Program-made: the position numbers and the translations under genes
Shown: positions 51,846 to 64,000 of the stretch, piece by piece
How the letters are laid out: each line of letters opens with the position of its first letter
How positions within the stretch are numbered: the first letter of the stretch is position 1
Assembly (NCBI GenBank): GCA_034336665.1
Contig: CM067589.1
Span: 1,187,720-1,251,719 of the forward strand
Reading direction: 5' to 3'
DNA: 64,000 bases
DNA from: Luscinia megarhynchos
Taxonomy: Eukaryota; Chordata; Aves; Passeriformes; Turdidae
Notes under the pieces: generated by a model
The model's input: the letters and a program-made list of their open reading frames with translations, nothing else
Databases searched by the model: none
What the model was told of the DNA's origin: nothing

Positions 51846-52009
51846 CCAGCCACTGCCAGAGGCTCTGTGCACAAGGAGTGGCTGCATTAATTAATTTAAT
51901 TAATTCAGAGGATAATGAGCCAAGCTCCCTCCAGGCTCCCTTTCCTTAAAGGTGCAGCTGCCTCACCCCAAATCCCAGGATTTGGGTGGGATTTGGGAAT
52001 TTCTGCTCC

Positions 52010-53095
52010 AGGTTTTTCACGGGATGAGGCACAGAACAGCCTTTTTCCTCAGGGAATTCCATCCAAAAAGAAGGAATTTCCCCCAATATCCAACCCCAAC
52101 TTCTGCTTTCCCAGGGCCAAATTTTGGGGAGAATTTTGGCAGATTTGAGTTGGTTCCACCTTGGTTTTCAACCCCATTCCTCATCCCACAGCCCAAAATC
52201 TCCCCTAGAAGGCAAAAAATAAAATGAAAAAAACCCCAAACCAGCAATTTCTTTTTCCTCAGGGAATTCCATCCAAAAGAAGGAATTCTCCCCAATATCC
52301 AACCCCAACTTTTGCTTTCCCAGGACCAAATTTTGGGGAGATTTTTTCAGATTAGAGTTTATTTCATTCCCCCCCATTCCTCATCCCACAGCTGGGATTT
52401 CCCACCCAGCCCAAAATCTCCCCCAGAAAGTAAAAAAATAAAGAGAAAAAAACCCCAAACCAGCAATTTATTTTTCCTCAGGGAATTCCATCCAAAAGAA
52501 AGAATTTTCCCCAATATCCAACCCCAACTTCTGCTTTCCCAAGACCAAATTTTGGGGAGATTTTTGGCAGATCTCAGTTGATTCCACCTTGTTTTTCAAC
52601 CCCATTCCTCACCCCACAGCCCAAAATCTCCCCCAGAAGGCAAAAAATAAAATGAAAAAAACCCCAAACCAGCAATTTCTTTTTCCTCAGGGAATTCCAT
52701 CCAAAAGAAAGAATTTTCCCCAATATCCAACCCCAACTTCTGCTTTCCCAGGACCAAATTTTGGGGGATTTTTTCAGATTTGAGTTTATTTCATTCCCCC
52801 CCATTCCTCATCCCACAGCTGGGATTTCCCACCCAGCCCAAAATCTCCCCCAGAAAGTAAAAAAATAAAGAGAAAAAAACCCCAAACCAGCAATTTATTT
52901 TTCCTCAGGGAATTCCATCCAAAAGAAAGAATTTTCCCCAATATCCAACCCCAACTTCTGCTTTCCCAAGACCAAATTTTGGGGAGATTTTTGGCAGATC
53001 TCAGTTGATTCCACCTTGTTTTTCAACCCCATTCCTCACCCCACAGCTGAGATTTCCCACCCAGCCCAAAATCTCCCCCAGATGGTAAAAAACAA
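52010..53095. repeat. Long-unit tandem repeat (~225 bases) downstream of ATP5MC1
   Basis: Five copies, beginning near 52045, 52250, 52470, 52680 and 52900, of a unit containing TTCCTCAGGGAATTCCATCC, CCCCAATATCCAACCCCAAC, CTTTCCCAGGACCAAATTTT and CAAAATCTCCCCCAGAAAG. Alternate copies share ends, giving a ~430-base higher-order unit. No coding capacity. Confidence 0.95.
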
Positions 53096-53141
53096 AGTTA
53101 AAAAAAGCAGAGAGGAGGGGTTTGAGTAGAGAAATTGTGAT

Positions 53142-53147
53142 TTTACT
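53142..53147 (-). terminator. ATP5MC1: Possible ATP5MC1 poly(A) signal variant AGTAAA
   Basis: AGTAAA on the minus strand, 32 bases past the stop. No AATAAA is closer than several hundred bases. The 3' UTR would be unusually short. Confidence 0.4.
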
Positions 53148-53178
53148 GGTCAGGCTGGAGGAGGAGAGCCCTGCAGTG

Positions 53179-58627
<5,449 letters not shown>

Positions 58628-58689
58628 GGCGCTGGATCTGCAACAAACCAACAGGAGAATAAAAAAAAAAGGGCAGGGGGTGTCCCCCA

Positions 58690-60575
58690 GGCCACCCCCC
58701 CAGGGTCACACACACATCTGAGCTGTCCCCAGGGCTGTGTGCCCAGCTCTGTGTCCCCAAGGCTTTGTCTCCAAAATTTAACCCCACTGTGTCCCCAAGG
58801 CTTTGTCCCCAAGATTTAACCCCACTGTGTCCCTGGCTGTCCCCAAAGCTTTATCCTCACCGTGTCCCCAAGGTTTAACCTCACTGTGTCCCCACCTGTC
58901 CCCAAGGCTTTGGCTTTAAAATTTAACCCCACCTGTCCCCAAAGCTTTGTCCCCAAAATTTAACCTCACTGTGTCCCTGGCTGTCCCCAAAGCTTTCTCC
59001 TCACTCTGTCCCCAAGGCTTTGTCCCAAGATTTAACCTCACCGTGTCCCTGGCTGTCCCCAAGGCTTTATTGCCCTTGTGTCTCCAAAGCTTTGTCCCCA
59101 AAATTTAACCCCACTGTGTCCCTGGCTGTCACCAAGACTTTGTCCCCAAGATTTAACCCCACTGTGTCCCTGGCTGTCCCCAAAGCTTTATCCTCACCGT
59201 GTCCCCAAGGTTTAACCTCACTGTGTCCCCACCTCTCCCCAAGGCTTTGTCTTTAAAATTTAACCCCACTGTGTCCCCAAGGCTTTGTCCTAAGATTCAA
59301 CCTGTGTCTCCACCTGTCCCCAAGATTTAACCTCACCATGTCCCTGGCTGTCCCCAAGGCTTTATTCCCCTTGTGTCCCCAAGGCTTTGTCTCTAAAATT
59401 TAACCCCACCGTGTCCCTGGCTGTCACCAAGACTTTGTCCCCAAGATTTAACCCCACTGTGTCCCTGGCTGTCCCCAAAGCTTTATCCTCACCGTGTCCC
59501 CAAGGCTTTGTCCCTAAGATTCAACCTCACTGTGTCCCCACCTGTCCCCAAGGCTTTGGCTTTAAAATTTAACCCCACCTGTCCCCAAGGCTTTGTCCCC
59601 AAAATTTAACCTCACTGTGTCCCTGGCTGTCCCCAAAGCTTTCTCCTCACTCTGTCCCCAAGGCTTTGTCCCCAAGATTTGACCCCACCATGTCCCTGGC
59701 TGTCCCCAAGGCTTTATTCCCCTTGTGTCTCCAAAGCTTTGTCCCCAAAATTTAACCCCACTGTGTCCCTGGCTGTCACCAAGACTTTGTCCCCAAGGTT
59801 TTAACCCCACTGTGTCCCTGGCTGTCCCCAAAGCTTTATCCTCACCATGTCCCCAGAGCTTTGTCCCCAAGGTTTAACCCCACTGTGTCCCCAGCTATCC
59901 CCAAGGCTTTATCCCCCCCTTGTCCCCGACTGTCCCCAAGGTTTTAACTTCACTGCATCCCCAGCTATCCCTAAGGCTTTGTCCCCTTGTCCCCAAGGTG
60001 CTGATCCCCATGTCCCCAAGGCTTTGTCCCCAAGGTTTAACCTCACTGTGTCCCCAGCTATCCCTAAGGATTTATCCCCACCTTGTCCCTGACTGTCCCC
60101 AAGGTTTTAACTTCACCGTGTCCCCGACTGTCCCCAAGGCTTTGATCCCTGTGTCCCCAAGGCTTTGCTCCTCCATGTCCCCAAGGCTTTGTCCCCCCCG
60201 TGTCCCCAAGGCTTTGTCCCATTGACACTGCTGTGTCCCCAAGGTTTTAAGCCCACTGTGTCCTCGATTGTCCCCAAGGCTTTGATCCCCAGGATTTAAC
60301 CTCACTGCATCCCCGACTGTCCCCAAGGCTTTATCCCCCTCTTGTCCCCGACTGTCCCCAAGGCTTTATCCTCCCCATGTTCCCTAAGGCTTTATCCCCC
60401 CGTGTCCCCAAGGCTTTATCTCCCCCGTGTCCCCAAGGCTTTATCCCCCCGTGTCCCCAAGGCTTTATCTCCCCTGTGTCCCCAACTGTCCCCAAGGCTT
60501 TGTCCCCAAGGTTTAACCTCACCGTGCCCCCCTTATCCCCACCTTGTCCCCGACTGTCCCAAAGCTTTGCTCCCC
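58690..60575. repeat. Minisatellite (CCCCAAGGCTTTGTCCCCAA) in ATP5MC1 intron 1
   Basis: About 50 copies of a 35-40 base unit CTTTGTCCCCAAGATTTAACC + CCACTGTGTCCCTGGCTGTC, with a higher-order unit of about 300-370 bases (59040-59400 resembles 59370-59800). Confidence 0.95.
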
Positions 60576-60599
60576 GTGTCCCCCGCTGTCCCTCAGCCC

Positions 60600-61100
60600 T
60601 GCCCGTTAATCCCCGCTCAGCCCCATCGCAGCTCTCCCCTCCCTCCCTCCCTCCCGCTGCCCTCACGACCCCCTGAGGGCAGCGCAGGCCGCCGCGCCCG
60701 CCTGGCAGCGAAGGGCACGAGCCCGGCGGGCACCGGGGCTCTGCGGGCAGCCCTGAGGCTGCGGTGGAAGCGGCGGGCGCGGCCCCGGCCCGGCTGGGCT
60801 CCCACCTGCGCGGGGTCCGCTCGGGCCGGCGGCGGCGGCGGCTCTGTGGGCAGCGTCACCTTGGCCGTGTCCCCGCCGGCGTCCTCCGCTCCCATTGGCT
60901 GCCGCCGCGCCCGCGCGCCCGCGTTCTCCCTCCCCATTGGTGGATCCCCGCGCAAGCCCCGCCCTCCCGCATCCGGGGACGGCGGGAAGCAGGAGGGAGG
61001 GAGGGGCGGGAAGGCGGGCGGTGATTGGTGGGTTGCGGAAGCTGGGCGCTCGCTGATTGGGTGAGGCAGCTGTCAATCAAGCGGTGGGCGGGAAAGGGCG
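60600..61100 (-). promoter_or_regulatory. ATP5MC1 CpG-island promoter and 5' UTR exon region
   Basis: CpG-rich sequence with reversed CCAAT boxes (ATTGG) at about 60893, 60937, 61023 and 61055 and GC boxes, upstream of ATP5MC1 in minus orientation. The noncoding exon 1 presumably lies at 60700-60850, but its donor cannot be fixed. Confidence 0.65.
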
Positions 61101-61124
61101 GGGCTGTGCTGAGGGAGGGCGTGA

Positions 61125-62805
61125 GGTGATGGAAGTGTGGCGGGAGAGGAGGCGGGTTTGTGGGGCGGAGCGGGATCTGTGGGGGCAGAGCAGGGTTTGT
61201 GGGGCGGAGCGGGATCTGTGGGGGGCAGAGCAGGGATCTGTGGGACAGGGAAGGGTTTGTGGGGGGCAGAGCAGGGCTTGTGGGGCAGAGCGGGATCTGT
61301 GGGGGGCAGAGCGGGATCTGTGGGACAGGGAAGGGTTTGTGGGGGGCAGAGGGAGGGCTTGTGGGGCAGAGCGGGATCTGTGGGACAGGGAAGGGTTTGT
61401 GGGGGCAGGGGAAGGGTTTGTGGGGGGCAGAGCGGGATTTGTGGGGGGCAGAGCGGGATCTGTGGGGGCAGAGCGGGATTTGTGGGGGGCAGAGCGGGAT
61501 CTGTGGGGGCAGAGCAGGGTTTGTGGGGCGGAGCGGGATCTGTGGGGGGCAGAGCGGGATCTGTGGGGGGCAGAGCAGGGTTTGTGGGGCGGAGCGGGAT
61601 CTGTGGGACAGGGAAGGGTTTGTGGGACAGGGAAGGGTTTGTGGGGTCAGAGCAGAGTTTGTGGGATCAGGGAAGGGTTTGTGGGACAGGGAAGGGGTTT
61701 GTGGGGTCAGAGCAGAGTTTGTGGGATCAGGGAAGGGTTTGTGGGGGCAGAGCGGGATCTGTGGGACAGGGAAGGGTTTGTGGGGGGCAGAGCGGGATCT
61801 GTGGGGAGCAGAGCGGGATTTGTGGGGGCAGAGCGGGGATCTGTGGGGCAGAGGCCGGGATCTGGGACAGAGAAGGGTTTGTGGGGTCAGAGCAGAGTTT
61901 GTGGGATCAGGGAAGGGTTTGTGGGGGGCAGAGGGAGGGTTTGTGGGGCAGAAGCGGGATCTGTGGGACAAGGGGAGGATTTGTGGGGCAGAGGCGGGAT
62001 CTGTGGGGTCAGGGGAGAATTTGTGGGGCAGAGCAGGGTTTGTGGGGGCAGAGGCGGGATTTGTGGGTGCAGAGGAGGGTTTGTGGGTCAGGGGAAGGGT
62101 TTTGTGGGGGCAGAGATGTATTTGTGGGACAAGAGAAGGATTTATGGGGTCAGGGAAGGGTTTGTGGGGGCAGAGCGGGATTTGTGGGGTCAGGGAAGGA
62201 TTTGTGGGGGCAGAGAAGGTTCTGTGGGACAAGGGAAGGTTTTGTGGGGCAGAGCAGGATTTGTGGGATCAGAGCAGGGTTTGTGGGACAGGGAAGGGTT
62301 TGTGGGATCAGAGCAGGGTTTGTGGGGGCAGAGGAGGGTTTTTGGGATCAGAGAAGATTCCGTGGGACAAGAGAAGGATTTGTGGGACCAAGGAAGGTTT
62401 TTTGGGACCAGAAAAGGTTTTTTGGGACCAGAGAATGTTCTGTGGGACCAAGGAAGTTTTTTGGGACTAAGGAAGTTTTTTGGGACCAGAGAAGGATTTG
62501 TGGGACCAGAAAAGGTTTTTTGGGACCAGAAAAGGTTTTTTGGGACCAGAGAATGTTCTGTGGGACCAGGTGAGATTTTTTGGGACCAGAGAAGGTTTTG
62601 TGGGACCAGAGAAGGATTTGTGGGACCAAAGAAGATTTTTTGGGACCAGAGAAGGTTTTTTTTGGGACCAGGAGAGATTTTTTTTGGGACCAGGAGAGAT
62701 TTTTTTGGGACCAGAGAAGGTTTTTTGGGACCAGAGAAGTTTTTTTGGGACCAGATAAAATTTTTTGGGACCAGAGAAGACTTTATGGGACAAGAGAAGG
62801 ATTTG
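61125..62805. repeat. Minisatellite (GGGGCAGAGCGGGATTTGTG), ~21-base unit
   Basis: About 80 copies of GGGCAGAGCRGGRTYTGTGGG, grading from 62340 into TTTTGGGACCAGAGAAGGTT. Starts at the ATP5MC1 promoter edge and runs into the assembly gap. 21-base periodicity gives false long open frames on both strands. Confidence 0.95.
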
Positions 62806-62905
62806 NNNNNNNNNNNNNNNNNNNNNNNNNNNNNNNNNNNNNNNNNNNNNNNNNNNNNNNNNNNNNNNNNNNNNNNNNNNNNNNNNNNNNNNNNNNNNNN
62901 NNNNN
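62806..62905. other. Assembly gap (100 N)
   Basis: Exactly 100 N, the usual placeholder for a gap of unknown size, placed inside tandem repeats. Confidence 0.99.
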
Positions 62906-63720
62906 ACCCTCTTGGGGTCCCCTCTTCATCCCCTCCCCATCCATCCCTTTGAGGTCCCTTTGGGGTCCCTTTGGGGTCCCTTTGGGGTCCCTTTGGGGTC
63001 CCTTCCTTCCTTCGGTCGCCTTTGGGTCCCTCCACCTTTTGGGGTCCCTCCACTGGGGCCCCTCCGTCCATGCCTGCTCCCTGGTGCCCGGGCTTGCTTT
63101 CCATTTTGGCCATTCTTTCGGCTGCCTGCCTCCGGCCCCTGGGGTGTCCATGTCCCTGGGTGTCCCTGTCCCCGGGTGTCCCTGTCCCGTTGGATCCTGT
63201 CCCATCCCTGGGCTGTCCTGTCCATTCCACCGTGTCCTGTCCATTCCCCGGGTGTGTCCATGTGTCCTGTCCATGTCCTGTCCGTCCTGTCCTGTCCATC
63301 CGGTCCTGTCCTGTCCATCCTGGGCCTGTCCTGTCCTGTCCATCCTGTCCGTCCCGGGCTGCCGGGGGCCTGTCCTGTCCCTGTCCTGTCCTGTCCTGTC
63401 CTGTCCCTGTCCTGTCCATCCGTCCTGTCCCTGTCCCTGTCCTGTCCTGTCCCTGTCCTGTCCCGTCCTGTGCTGTCCCCGGGCTGTCCTGTCCGTCCGT
63501 CCTGTCCATCCCGGTCCTGTCTGACCCTGTCCTGTCCGTCCACTGTCCTGTGCGGGTCCGCTGGGGCTGTCCTTGTCCGCTGTCCGTGTCCGTTCCGGCC
63601 TGTCCTGTCCGTCCCGGGCTCTGTCCTGTCCTGTCCGTCCCGGGCTGTCCTGTCCGCTGTCCATGCTGTCCTGTCCCTGTCCCTGTCGTCCTGTCCACTG
63701 CTGTCACTGTCCGGGTCTGG
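62906..63720. repeat. Minisatellites after the gap (CTTTGGGGTCC; GTCCTGTCCTGTCC)
   Basis: 62945-63005 is a short TTTGGGGTCCC run. 63170-63720 is irregular CCTGTCCTGTCCATCC/CCCGGGCTGTCC. Intergenic. Confidence 0.9.
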
Positions 63721-64000
63721 TCTGGGATTCCTTTCGTCCCTGTGCGTCTTGGTCCATCCTGGTCCACGCATGGTGCCCTGTACCCTCGCACGGTGCTGTC
63801 CAGCTATTCCTTCCTCTGTCCCCATGTGCTTCATTTCTTCATTCCTTTGGTATCTCCCTGTGTCCGTGTGCTCCCTATTACCTATTTATTCAGCATCCAT
63901 CCTTTGGCTATTGTGTCTGTCTTCGTGGCTTCATGTCTTGTATCCTGGTGGGCTCGTTACGATGTGGCTCCCATCCCATCGTGATCCCATGTGTGTGTGT
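63721..64000. other. Unique, lower-GC sequence to window end
   Basis: Non-repetitive T-rich DNA ending in a (GT)n run. No gene recognised. Confidence 0.6.

Noticed and set aside
61057..62805. 631- and 478-codon glycine-rich frames (GGQSGICGGR)
   Set aside because: Product of a ~21-base minisatellite with no start context, domain or splice structure; it also runs into the N gap.

Overview
The window is vertebrate nuclear DNA, most likely from a bird, and probably a songbird microchromosome. This is inferred from the very high GC content, the compact introns almost wholly built of minisatellites, and protein sequences close to but distinct from mammalian orthologues. I cannot name the species. 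No operons, phage or bacterial signals are present. One 100-base run of N (62806-62905) marks an assembly gap inside an array.

Five known genes can be placed from their exons. From left to right they are: NFE2L1 (minus, only the first coding exon, 1750-2234), CDK5RAP3 (minus, 16 coding exons, 22482 to 12500), SNF8 (plus, 24083-34045), UBE2Z (minus, 7 coding exons, 48593 to 37490) and ATP5MC1 (minus, 4 coding exons, 58627 to 53179). Phases close for CDK5RAP3 (538 aa), UBE2Z (363 aa) and ATP5MC1 (136 aa). CDK5RAP3 and SNF8 are head to head across about 1.6 kb. SNF8 and UBE2Z converge, with poly(A) signals about 260 bases apart. Between the NFE2L1 promoter and the 3' end of CDK5RAP3 (about 4.2-12.4 kb) I find no coding gene; mammals have COPZ2 and miR-152 there. 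That stretch holds two promoter-like modules and several repeat arrays.

The genes do not form one pathway. NFE2L1 is an ER-anchored transcription factor, CDK5RAP3 a UFMylation and ER-phagy adaptor, SNF8 the ESCRT-II subunit VPS22, UBE2Z an E2 enzyme, and ATP5MC1 the c-subunit of ATP synthase. Nearly every intron and spacer is a tandem array with a unit of 5-230 bases.

The most striking signal is that several arrays are seeded on exon edges. They carry tandem copies of real splice sites with their adjoining coding bases: the last exon of SNF8 (11 copies of its 3' splice site), UBE2Z exon 3 (9 extra 5' splice sites, each carrying the catalytic-cysteine codon), UBE2Z exon 4 (11 extra 3' splice sites), CDK5RAP3 exon 3, and ATP5MC1 exons 3 and 4. 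In addition, CDK5RAP3 has multiplied a whole exon encoding the IDWGD motif. SNF8 carries several single-base frame breaks that look like sequence errors and one exon that is missing or unreadable.
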